Of a stretch of 15,662 nucleotides of DNA, positions 1 to 6,297 are shown piece by piece. A program made the position numbers and the translations under genes. The notes below the pieces were generated by a model that worked only from the letters and a program-made list of their open reading frames with translations, made no database searches and was not told the DNA's origin. Source of the stretch: Vicinamibacteria bacterium. GTDB lineage: Bacteria > Acidobacteriota > Vicinamibacteria > Vicinamibacterales > UBA2999. Each line of letters starts with the position of its first letter. Position 1 is the first letter of the stretch. The stretch spans positions 1-15,662 of the forward strand of contig JAICEG010000066.1 in the NCBI GenBank assembly GCA_025924295.1. Reading direction: 5' to 3'.

Positions 1-752
1 CCCCTGAGCGTGTTGCCGCCGCTCTTCGGAATGATGCTGAGCGAAGGCCCCCCGACTTCGGTCTCACCCAACCCGCCGGAGGTTGTGGTCACGACTTCCT
101 GCGCGTTCGAGATGTCCGCCACGTAAGTCGATACGCCGCTGCCGCCGAGTCCCGCACCTGCGTTCAACCCGTCGACCTGCATGCGGCCTTCGTTGTTGCG
201 TCCGCCAGCGCCACCGAACACAGTCATCTGCGGGGTGACCTGGACATCCGGCGGGCTGCCCCCGATGGTGACGATGCCAGGAATCAGCAGCGCCGTTGCG
301 GCCCACGAGCGCGCAGTCGGAATGGAGGTCAGTACCTCGTTGGTGATCGTCGTTTGTCGCCTGATGCTCTGCACGTCGACGATCGGCGATGCACCGGTGA
401 CTGTGATCGTCTCCGAAACTCCGCCCACCGCCATCTCGGCGTCGATCTGTGCCGTGAACGATCCGGTGAGCTCGATTGCTTCGCGCTTGACCTGATTGAA
501 GCCAGGCAACGCAAACGTCACCGTATAGGTTCCCGGTGGCAGGTTGACGATGCGATACAGGCCGCTCGCGTCGCTCACGGTCGTCCGCACTTTTTCGATG
601 AGTGCCGGGCTCGTCGCCTCGACGGTCACGCCAGGCAGTGCCGCGCCGGACGTGTCTCGAGTGGAGCCCGCGATTGATGCCTGGGCCCACGCAGTCGAGG
701 GAAGAAGGGTCGCTGCTGCAACGAGGAGTACGCCCCACAGACACTTACGCAT
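1..752 (-). CDS. TonB-dependent receptor with carboxypeptidase-regulatory-like N-terminal domain (partial, C-terminus outside window)
   Basis: About 250 residues of the N-terminus are visible; the frame stays open to the window edge. The start MRKCLWGVLL leads into a signal peptide with an AWAQA cleavage region near residue 23. A carboxypeptidase-regulatory-like beta-sandwich follows: GSTRDTSGAALPGVTVEATS, then GLYRIVNLPPGTYTVTF, LPGFNQV and SETITVTGASPIVDVQS. After it comes plug-like sequence with GGAGGRNNEGRMQVDGLNAG and SLSIIPKSGGNTLRG at the edge. This order is typical of the large outer-membrane TonB-dependent receptors abundant in Acidobacteriota, which usually exceed 1,000 residues. 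The start is supported by GGAGG 7 nt upstream (complement 760-764). A possible -10 box TATAGG lies at complement 814-819. The substrate cannot be told from this part; oligosaccharide or peptide uptake is common for the family. Confidence 0.88.
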   Translation of the reverse strand, partial: MRKCLWGVLLVAAATLLPSTAWAQASIAGSTRDTSGAALPGVTVEATSPALIEKVRTTVSDASGLYRIVNLPPGTYTVTFALPGFNQVKREAIELTGSFTAQIDAEMAVGGVSETITVTGASPIVDVQSIRRQTTITNEVLTSIPTARSWAATALLIPGIVTIGGSPPDVQVTPQMTVFGGAGGRNNEGRMQVDGLNAGAGLGGSGVSTYVADISNAQEVVTTTSGGLGETEVGGPSLSIIPKSGGNTLR

Positions 753-759
753 TCCATGG

Positions 760-764
760 CCTCC
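760..764 (-). promoter_or_regulatory. Shine-Dalgarno site of the TonB-dependent receptor
   Basis: GGAGG on the minus strand lies 7 nt before the ATG at 752. It fixes the start of the receptor gene, which has no other good in-frame start nearby. The rest of the 138-nt gap (753-890) holds a small inverted repeat CCAGA-ACG-TCTGG at 820-832 and no clear terminator. Confidence 0.7.
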
Positions 765-890
765 GTTGAGTTCGGTTCAGATACGCAGCGAGAGTCACTG
801 CGGTGCGCGTAAGCCTATACCAGAACGTCTGGCCATGAGCGCACACCCCCGGGCGAGGCCAGAGCTGTTCTGTGAAGTAGTGCTAACCCG

Positions 891-2123
891 TTAGGAGAGA
901 GCGAGCAGAGCCTGGCGCACGAGTGCGTGGAGGTAGCTGATCTCCTCGTCGGCGAGGCCCTTTCCGAACGTCGTGAATCCCTGGCGTGTCTTGATCGTGA
1001 TGCCGTCGGCGTGTGCGAAGCGGCTGAGCGACTTGAGCATCCGTTCTGTACGGGGACCGATCGGCGTCGACCTGGCCGCGGACAGATCACGCGCGCGCTG
1101 CTCGGCGGCGAGCCGGGCGACGTGCGCGGCAGATTCACGGGTGCTGAAGTCGATATCGAGAATGTCCGCGGCTGGAATCGAGTTCATCCGTCCTGTTCTC
1201 CACGCGCCGCGTTCCTGGATGCCGATTCCTGATGGCGACACCGTCACGATCGTGCCGCCGCGTCGTGTGCGCAGGTAGCCGTTGAGTGCGGTGACGGCCG
1301 GCAGGACACCGAAGAAGAGGAGGAAGAAGCCGAGGAAGGCCCACGCCACCGGGTCGGGTGTGCGCGTCTGGCGGAAGAACTCGTGCATCGAGGTGGCGAA
1401 GGCCGCCGCAATCGCCACGGGAATCAACGTGAGCAGGTATGCGATCGGGTGTGACCGCGGCGCTGGAATCGTGATTCGCAGCGCGTCGCGTTCGCGTTGG
1501 ACGTTGCTGCGCGCGTTCGCTGGCCGCTCGGACGATCCGCTGACGCGCCCCTCCATCTGGAGACGTTGCTGCAGCGGCATCTCCACCTCGCCTGCCATCA
1601 GGCGAACCGGATGATCGGTCGTGGCATCCTCGAAGTCGACGCGCAGCATCTCGGCAACGGCGATGGCGCACGACCTCGCGTCGGCGAATTGAGTCGAGCT
1701 GCACAACTGAATATGCCTGCCTGTGCGCGCCTTCAGGCCGACGCGAAACGTGTCCGCGGAGTCTGAGTCGCCTTTCTGGAATTCGAGCGCGACGGCGGAG
1801 AGGTTGTCCACGCGCTCGCTCTCGGAACGCATGGGGACGAGGAGTCCCCACTGCTTGAGAACCTCTCGCCGTGTGCCGTCGACGATGGTCCACGCTCGAC
1901 CGAAGGACAATGCGCCGCCAACCAGCGTGAAGGCGATGCCCATGAGGGGCAGCACGATGCGTGTGAGCACGTCGTCGCCACCCTCGACGGGTATCAATCC
2001 CGCGCTGACGAGCAGCATGAAGACACCGGCAGCAAAGAACGGCAGGCCGAAGATCGTCATGCAGCCGCCGCCCTCGCGGATCTCGAGTCGATCGGGCGCG
2101 ACACGGCGAAACAGCAGGCGCAT
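891..2123 (-). CDS. Four-segment inner-membrane protein of unknown function
   Basis: This 410-residue protein is not one I can name. Hydrophobic segments lie near residues 21-45 (ending LLVSAGLI) and 52-75, then, after a long soluble stretch, near 227-248 (starting IAYLLTLIPVAIAAAF) and 262-285 (FLGFFLLFFGVLPAV). Each membrane pair is followed by a soluble module with beta-rich sequence (WTIVDGTRREVLKQWG after the first pair, GTIVTVSPSGIGIQERG after the second). That suggests two repeats of a two-helix unit plus a PH-like domain. The C-terminus ends with FGKGLADEEISYLHALVRQAL, a pattern I associate with proteins carrying bacterial PH-like domains. The first codons are tandem GTG (2126) and ATG (2123); no strong Shine-Dalgarno sequence is visible. 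It is transcribed divergently from the LacI-family regulator and could be its target, but nothing in the sequence proves this. Confidence 0.8.
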   Translation of the reverse strand: MRLLFRRVAPDRLEIREGGGCMTIFGLPFFAAGVFMLLVSAGLIPVEGGDDVLTRIVLPLMGIAFTLVGGALSFGRAWTIVDGTRREVLKQWGLLVPMRSESERVDNLSAVALEFQKGDSDSADTFRVGLKARTGRHIQLCSSTQFADARSCAIAVAEMLRVDFEDATTDHPVRLMAGEVEMPLQQRLQMEGRVSGSSERPANARSNVQRERDALRITIPAPRSHPIAYLLTLIPVAIAAAFATSMHEFFRQTRTPDPVAWAFLGFFLLFFGVLPAVTALNGYLRTRRGGTIVTVSPSGIGIQERGAWRTGRMNSIPAADILDIDFSTRESAAHVARLAAEQRARDLSAARSTPIGPRTERMLKSLSRFAHADGITIKTRQGFTTFGKGLADEEISYLHALVRQALLALS

Positions 2124-2196
2124 CACCGTAGTTATCGAGCCCGGCGCGCGGGGCGGTTGTTCAGGGCTGCGCGCACCTGCACGCGGAGATGGCGGA

Positions 2197-2212
2197 GGAA
2201 CTTCGAAGTCCG
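2197..2212. promoter_or_regulatory. Candidate LacI-family operator (dyad centred on CG)
   Basis: ACTTCGAAGT at 2200-2209 is a perfect 10-bp palindrome centred on CG, with one further symmetric G:C pair at 2198/2211. A central CG is typical of operators for LacI-family proteins. It lies between the divergent membrane-protein gene and the LacI-family gene, about 20 bp upstream of the latter's probable -10 box. Assignment to this regulator is inference. Confidence 0.4.
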
Positions 2213-2228
2213 TTCGCGACCCTGCTGG

Positions 2229-2234
2229 TATGAT
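2229..2234 (+). promoter_or_regulatory. Probable -10 box of the LacI-family gene (near-leaderless)
   Basis: TATGAT lies 8 nt before the GTG start at 2243, and no Shine-Dalgarno sequence lies between. A start site 6-8 nt downstream of the box would fall at or next to the GTG, giving a leaderless or nearly leaderless mRNA. No good -35 box is visible. Confidence 0.5.
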
Positions 2235-2242
2235 GGCCTGCC

Positions 2243-3292
2243 GTGCCGAACATCTACGAAGTCGCCAGGCGAGCCGGCGTTTCGACTGCGACGGTGTCGC
2301 GCGTGCTCAGCCAGCCCGCTGTGGTTGCGCCTGACACCCGGCGCCGGGTCATGGCCGCGGTCGAGCGGCTCGGCTACACGCCGAACGCGTCCGCGACCAA
2401 CCTGCGGACACTGCGGACGCGCAAGCTGCTCGTCACGGTGCCGGATATTTCCAATCCGTTCTTTTCGCTCATCCTGCAAGGGATCGAGGACACCGCGCAG
2501 CGCGCTGGCTATTCGGTTCTGCTCGGAGACACGCAGCACGACGAGCAGCGCGAGGAGCGCTATGCGCTGATGCTGCGGCGCAAGGAGGCCGACGGCCTCA
2601 TCTTCCTCGGACATCGCGTGCCGGAAGAAGCCGCCGCGCTCGTGCGAACGCTGCCCCCCGGTCGCGCGCCCATCGTCAATGGATGCGAGTTCAGCCCGCG
2701 ACTGGGTATTCCGAGCGTGCACATCGACAACGCCACTGCGGCGTCGGACGCGATGGATCATCTCTATCGCCTCGGACATCGCCGTATCGGTATCGTCACC
2801 GGGCCGCTGGTGAGTCCGCTCAGCCGCGATCGTCTGCACGGCGCCACGGCGCGCGCGAAGAAGGCAGGCGCCGAGCGCGACTTCATCGTCATGAACGGTG
2901 ACTTCTCGATCGAGTCTGGCGCCGTCGCGGGCGAGCGATTGCTGGAACGCAAACATCCGCCCACGGCGATCTTCTGCTTCAACGACGAAATGGCGATGGG
3001 CGTGCTCGAGACGGCGCGCCGGCGGAAATTGCGTGTGCCCGACGACCTGTCGATCGTCGGATTCGACGACATCCGGTTCGCCCGCTATCTCGATCCGCCG
3101 CTCACGACCATTGCGCAGCCGATGAGACAGATCGGGGAAGGCACCGTGAAGCTGCTGCTGCAGATCCTGCAGGGCGAGGGCGCACCCGAATCGGTCACCC
3201 TGCCGCATGTCGTGGTGGTGCGCTCGAGCACGGCACCGCCACCCGGAACCCGCGCCGCTGCGACACGACCGCGGCGTTCCCGTCGTTCCTGA
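2243..3292 (+). CDS. LacI/GalR-family transcriptional regulator, CytR-like
   Basis: The 349-residue protein has the classic N-terminal LacI helix-turn-helix (NIYEVARRAGVSTATVSRVL, residues 3-22), a hinge helix region near 47-57 (TPNASATNLRT), and a periplasmic-binding-protein-like effector domain from about residue 61 (LLVTVPDISNPFFSLILQGI). Conserved later motifs include HIDNATAASDAMDHLYRLGH, AIFCFNDEMAMGVLE, LSIVGFDDIRFARYLDPPLT and TTIAQPMRQIGE. The text is close to what I know of E. coli CytR, including VPDI..PFF, HIDN..A and PPLTTIAQP, so a nucleoside or related small ligand is possible but unproven. The last 20 or so residues are a basic, Arg-rich tail. The start is GTG, chosen because the helix-turn-helix begins three codons later. 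It is divergent from the membrane protein and probably autoregulated through the dyad at 2197-2212. Confidence 0.93.
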   Translation: MPNIYEVARRAGVSTATVSRVLSQPAVVAPDTRRRVMAAVERLGYTPNASATNLRTLRTRKLLVTVPDISNPFFSLILQGIEDTAQRAGYSVLLGDTQHDEQREERYALMLRRKEADGLIFLGHRVPEEAAALVRTLPPGRAPIVNGCEFSPRLGIPSVHIDNATAASDAMDHLYRLGHRRIGIVTGPLVSPLSRDRLHGATARAKKAGAERDFIVMNGDFSIESGAVAGERLLERKHPPTAIFCFNDEMAMGVLETARRRKLRVPDDLSIVGFDDIRFARYLDPPLTTIAQPMRQIGEGTVKLLLQILQGEGAPESVTLPHVVVVRSSTAPPPGTRAAATRPRRSRRS

Positions 3293-3326
3293 GTTCTCCG
3301 TTCTTCGTTCTTCGTTCTTAGTTCCG
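3292..3326. repeat. Heptamer tandem repeat (CGTTCTT), about five units
   Basis: Three perfect CGTTCTT copies (3299-3319) are flanked by degenerate copies AGTTCTC (3292-3298) and AGTTCCG (3320-3326). The array fills the gap between the stop codons of the convergent LacI-family and DUF3617 genes. It resembles the intergenic heptamer repeats (STRR type) known from cyanobacteria in unit length and position, not in unit sequence. Confidence 0.75.
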
Positions 3327-3755
3327 CTACGGCGTGCAGTCGCCGAGTCGCTTGCCGGAGACTTTCATGTTCATGTCACCCTGCGCCGTGTTCATCTTCA
3401 TCGTGCCGGCATAGCTGTCGTCGGTGAAGGTCATCTCGCCGGTGCTCGTGATCGGCTGCGGCATGGTGCAGGCCACCTTCCACGTGACCGTCTGGCCGGA
3501 CACCTTGTAGTCCGAGACCTTGCAGTCGGACTTGCCACCGCGGCCAGCCTGCGGTCCCGATGGCAACGCGCTCGCGGGATCCTTGGCCTGCTCCGGGGTC
3601 ACGCACTGCGTGGTCTTCATCTCCGGCATCTTCACCGGCATGTTCGGCATGTCCATCTGCATCACGACTTCCCATCGCCCCGGGCGAATGGGTGATTGCG
3701 CGACAGTCGTGGCGCCGACCAGCAGTACGAGCACGACACACGAGATGGCCCTCAT
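3327..3755 (-). CDS. DUF3617 domain-containing exported protein
   Basis: The 142-residue protein begins with a signal peptide (MRAISCVVLVLLVGATTVAQS, cleavage near residue 20). The mature part follows the DUF3617 pattern: PGRWEVVMQMDMP near 25-38, CVTPEQA near 51, SDCKV at 77-81, the GQTVTWKVAC block near 87-96, STGEMTFTDDSYAGT near 104-118, and a final SGKRLGDC. Four cysteines (51, 78, 96 and 140) match the family's conserved positions and could form two disulfides after export, most likely in the periplasm. The biochemical role of DUF3617 is not known. The start at 3755 is chosen over upstream in-frame starts because it has AAGGAG 6 nt upstream and begins the signal peptide. It lies downstream of the HTH-citrate synthase on the same strand, but has its own promoter-like sequence. 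Confidence 0.87.
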   Translation of the reverse strand: MRAISCVVLVLLVGATTVAQSPIRPGRWEVVMQMDMPNMPVKMPEMKTTQCVTPEQAKDPASALPSGPQAGRGGKSDCKVSDYKVSGQTVTWKVACTMPQPITSTGEMTFTDDSYAGTMKMNTAQGDMNMKVSGKRLGDCTP

Positions 3756-3761
3756 TGAGAT

Positions 3762-3778
3762 CTCCTTCGCGGAGTATA
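3762..3778 (-). promoter_or_regulatory. -10 box and Shine-Dalgarno site of the DUF3617 gene
   Basis: On the minus strand a TATACT box (complement 3773-3778) is followed by AAGGAG (complement 3762-3767) and, 6 nt later, the ATG. The box would start transcription at about 3766, leaving only an 11-nt leader. No clear -35 is seen. The same GTATACTCC context recurs before the gene that starts at 14292. Confidence 0.5.
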
Positions 3779-3813
3779 CCGCCGGTGTCCTCAACAAATG
3801 ACTCCCGACCCCA

Positions 3814-5022
3814 TTACAGAAGTGTGTTTGGCAGCACGCCGACGTACTTCGCGCGTGGACGAATGAGCTGAGCGGTTGCGTACTGCTCGATGGCATGGCC
3901 GATCCAGCCGATCGTTCTGCCGATCGCGAAGATCGTGAGTGGAGAGCCGGGCGGGAGACGGAGGACGCGGGCCACGGCCGCGAGTGCGAAGTCGAGATTC
4001 GGACGCTCGCGGGTCAGCGCGGCGGACGCCTCGGCGACAGCCAGCACGAATGCCAGCTCGCGCGACTTCGCGTACCCCTCCCGCAACATGTCGAACAGCG
4101 CGGTCGCGCGCGGATCGCCGCCGCGGTAGAGCGGGTGGCCGACGCCATCGATGGATTCCCCGCGACGCAGGCGCTCTCTCACCGCCGCCTGTGGCGACCG
4201 TGCGCGATGCATTGAGTCGAGCATCGCTTCAACACGGGCGCTGACGCCGCCGTGCCGGATGCCTTCCAGCGCCGCGAGACCCGCGATCACCACGGCATAG
4301 GGCTGTGAGCCGGCGGATGCGACGCAGCGAGCGGTGAAGGACGAGACGTTGAGTTCGTGATCAGCGCACAGGATGAGGGCACTGCGCAGAAGATCGATGC
4401 CGTGTCCCTTCACGCCCCACGCGCGCGCGAGCGTCTGATCGATCGTCGGTGCAACCGGGGAGGACCGGGCGGCGCGCGTCAGAAGATGCAGGATCCGCCA
4501 GCCGGTGTGCGGCACGCTGCTCGCGCGAAGATCGTAGGCAGCGTGATCGCGGGCGGCGGCGAACGCCAGGATGGCTTGCGCGCGCGCCACGAACGGGAGC
4601 GCCGCATCAGCCGGGACGCGCGGCACCGCCGCGCGCGGCGGTGCCGACGAGAACGAGTCCTCGAACCGGCCGCTCCAGATCAGGGCTGCCACGTCGGCAA
4701 TCGATCGCGAGCGCGACAGCGCAACGGCGTCGTGTCCGCGGTAGTACAGCCGCTGCCCGTCGATGAACGAGATCGACGATTCGAGCACCGGGAGACCCCA
4801 CTGCAGAGACCGCGCGGCCTCCTTGTCAGGGTTGCGGCGCGCTTCGGTCCGCCGCCGCAGGCGCTCCACATCGTCACGTGAATACAGCCGCTCGCGCGAT
4901 GGGCCGGCGGTCGCTTGCGAGCGGACGTATCCGCGGCTCACGTACGCGTAGAGAGTCGTGCGGCTTACGCCGAGCAGGCGCGCTGCGGCATCGGCGTCCA
5001 TCCACGGGGTGTCAGCACTCAT
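3814..5022 (-). CDS. Citrate synthase family protein with N-terminal MerR/excisionase-like helix-turn-helix
   Basis: The protein has 402 residues. Residues 7-60 form a DNA-binding module (MDADAAARLLGVSRTTLYAY, then a wing with RLYSRDDVERLRRR). From about residue 75 the rest is citrate synthase: DHELNVSSFTAR (His222), GIRHGGV (His257), DGVGHPLYRGGDPRA (His296), RPNLDF (Asp344), GWIGHAIEQ and LIRPRAKYVG. The His/His/Asp catalytic triad is therefore intact, so it may be an active synthase condensing acetyl-CoA or propionyl-CoA with oxaloacetate. Citrate synthases with this extra domain are known from genome annotation; I know of no established role for the domain. An in-frame ATG at 5058 would overlap the divergent gene; the ATG at 5022 starts just before the helix-turn-helix and is preferred. 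No strong Shine-Dalgarno sequence is seen. It probably autoregulates through the inverted repeat at 5024-5039. Confidence 0.92.
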   Translation of the reverse strand: MSADTPWMDADAAARLLGVSRTTLYAYVSRGYVRSQATAGPSRERLYSRDDVERLRRRTEARRNPDKEAARSLQWGLPVLESSISFIDGQRLYYRGHDAVALSRSRSIADVAALIWSGRFEDSFSSAPPRAAVPRVPADAALPFVARAQAILAFAAARDHAAYDLRASSVPHTGWRILHLLTRAARSSPVAPTIDQTLARAWGVKGHGIDLLRSALILCADHELNVSSFTARCVASAGSQPYAVVIAGLAALEGIRHGGVSARVEAMLDSMHRARSPQAAVRERLRRGESIDGVGHPLYRGGDPRATALFDMLREGYAKSRELAFVLAVAEASAALTRERPNLDFALAAVARVLRLPPGSPLTIFAIGRTIGWIGHAIEQYATAQLIRPRAKYVGVLPNTLL

Positions 5023-5023
5023 A

Positions 5024-5039
5024 TTGATTGACCAATCAA
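5024..5039. promoter_or_regulatory. Perfect inverted repeat between divergent citrate synthase genes, candidate operator
   Basis: TTGATTG (5024-5030), AC, CAATCAA (5033-5039) is a perfect 7-2-7 inverted repeat. It lies directly upstream of the ATG at 5022 and just before the TTGACA box at 5042, so a protein bound here could affect both genes. The AT-rich dyad stands out from the GC-rich surroundings. The helix-turn-helix of the 3814-5022 product is the obvious candidate binder, by inference. Confidence 0.6.
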
Positions 5040-5041
5040 CG

Positions 5042-5071
5042 TTGACACGATGATACATGGCCACGTACGGT
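5042..5071 (+). promoter_or_regulatory. Candidate promoter of the second citrate synthase
   Basis: TTGACA (5042-5047), an 18-nt spacer and TACGGT (5066-5071) lie 6 nt before the ATG at 5078. The -35 is perfect; the -10 only fits TANNNT. The result would be a leaderless mRNA. On the minus strand, TATCAT (complement 5050-5055) could be the -10 of the divergent gene. Confidence 0.4.
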
Positions 5072-5077
5072 GGGCCT

Positions 5078-6202
5078 ATGGTGAACAGCGGTCTCGAGGG
5101 CGTTGTCGCGGCGACCACCCGGCTCAGTCACGTCGACGGGGAGCGCGGTGAGCTGGTCATCGCGGGGTACCAGGTGGGTGAGCTGGCTGCGCACGCGACC
5201 TTCGAGGAGACCACCTGGCTGCTCTGGCATGGTGAGCTGCCATCGAACGCACAGCTCGAGTCGTTCCGCGCGACGCTGGCGGCCGCGCGCGCCCTGGCCC
5301 CGGCCACGATCGCGCTGCTCCGGGAATGTGCACGCGCCAACCTCGCGCCGATGGATGCGCTGCGTGCCGCGGCGGGTACTATCTCGCTCAGGTCCGAGGA
5401 GCCAGCGGTCATCGTCGCGTGCTTTCCGACCATCGTTGCAGCCTACTGGCGCTTGACGAAAGGAATGGAACCGCTTGCGCCCCGATCGGACCTGGGTCAT
5501 GCCGCCGGGTTCCTCTCCATGTTGAATGGGGAAGTGGTGGACCCCGAGCGGGTTCGCGGCCTCGAGACCTACTTGAACACCGTGGTCGATCATGGGCTCA
5601 ACGCGTCGACGTTCACGGCGCGCGTGATCACCTCGACCGGCTCGGATCTCGTCTCCGCCGTGGTTGGAGCGCTGGGAGCGCTCAAGGGACCACTGCACGG
5701 CGGAGCACCGGGGCCGGCACTCGACTTGGTGTTCGAGATCGGCGATGCCGCGAGGGCGGAGCCGGTGCTGCGCGCCAAAATCGAAGCGGGCGAGAAGCTG
5801 ATGGGATTCGGGCATCGCGTCTACAAGGTCCGCGACCCGCGCGCCGACGTGCTCGCGCAGGCGGCCGAACGGATGTTCACGCGCGCCGGCGACATGTCCC
5901 TCTACACACTCGCCCGCTCGGTTGAAGCGACGGCGATTCGCTTGCTGGAGGAGTACAAGCCTGGCCGCCGGCTGCAGACGAACGTCGAGTTCTACACGGC
6001 GCTGCTCCTGCATGGCCTTGGGCTCGACGTCTCGCTGTTCACACCTGCCTTCGCCATCAGCCGTGTGAGCGGGTGGATTGCACACGCCCTCGAGCAACAG
6101 CGGGCCAACCGAATCATTCGCCCGCAGTCGGAGTATGCCGGTCCGCTTGACCGCCGGTGGGTTCCGTTGTCGCAGCGGATGGAGGTCGAGCAGCGAATAT
6201 AG
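5078..6202 (+). CDS. Citrate synthase / 2-methylcitrate synthase family protein
   Basis: The 374-residue length is normal for bacterial type I-like citrate synthases. Motifs in order: GLEGVVAATTRLSHVDGERG at 5-24, TTWLLWHGELP at 45-55, VDHGLNASTFTARV (His172), LKGPLHGGAPGPA (His207), LMGFGHRVYKVRDPRAD (His246), TNVEFYTALLL at 301-311, and SGWIAHALEQ with IIRPQSEYAGP near the end. Both catalytic histidines are present, but the usual catalytic Asp (NVDFY) is Glu304. It condenses an acyl-CoA with oxaloacetate in the cytoplasm; acetyl versus propionyl preference cannot be read off. The ATG at 5078 is preferred because the conserved GLEGVV block follows at once; an in-frame ATG at 5057 would add seven residues. 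It is divergent from the helix-turn-helix citrate synthase. Confidence 0.92.
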   Translation: MVNSGLEGVVAATTRLSHVDGERGELVIAGYQVGELAAHATFEETTWLLWHGELPSNAQLESFRATLAAARALAPATIALLRECARANLAPMDALRAAAGTISLRSEEPAVIVACFPTIVAAYWRLTKGMEPLAPRSDLGHAAGFLSMLNGEVVDPERVRGLETYLNTVVDHGLNASTFTARVITSTGSDLVSAVVGALGALKGPLHGGAPGPALDLVFEIGDAARAEPVLRAKIEAGEKLMGFGHRVYKVRDPRADVLAQAAERMFTRAGDMSLYTLARSVEATAIRLLEEYKPGRRLQTNVEFYTALLLHGLGLDVSLFTPAFAISRVSGWIAHALEQQRANRIIRPQSEYAGPLDRRWVPLSQRMEVEQRI

Positions 6203-6211
6203 AGAGAGCAA

Positions 6212-6248
6212 TTGGGAGTTGGGGGTTGGGAGTTGGAGGTTTTGGGAG
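6212..6248. repeat. Heptamer tandem repeat (TTGGGAG), five units
   Basis: TTGGGAG, TTGGGGG, TTGGGAG, TTGGAGG, a TT insertion, then TTGGGAG run from 6212 to 6248, 10 nt after the citrate synthase stop. It has the same unit length and the same position after a gene end as the array at 3292-3326, with a different unit sequence. Confidence 0.75.
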
Positions 6249-6250
6249 TT

Positions 6251-6278
6251 CATGCGATTGACAGCGATCGATCGCATG
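6251..6278. promoter_or_regulatory. Dyad with embedded 12-bp palindrome and TTGACA box
   Basis: CATGCGAT (6251-6258) and ATCGCATG (6271-6278) form a perfect 8-bp inverted repeat with a 12-nt spacer. Inside lie TTGACA (6258-6263) and the perfect palindrome GCGATCGATCGC (6264-6275). If TTGACA is a -35 box, the start site would fall near 6293, just before the foldable segment at 6298; the -10 match is poor. It may be an operator-promoter for the downstream leader, or a hairpin. Confidence 0.35.
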
Positions 6279-6297
6279 TGTTCTCCTTGATCATCAT

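Noticed and set aside
883..894. CTAAC-CC-GTTAG at the end of the membrane protein gene as a terminator
   Set aside because: Only a 5-bp stem with a 2-nt loop and no T-run; too weak.
2132..3208. 358-codon minus-strand frame antisense to the LacI-family gene
   Set aside because: No recognisable domain, strongly Arg-rich; the plus-strand frame has the full regulator sequence.
5057..5077. Alternative ATG for the second citrate synthase
   Set aside because: It adds seven residues not expected in the family; the ATG at 5078 has a TANNNT box 6 nt upstream. It cannot be fully excluded.
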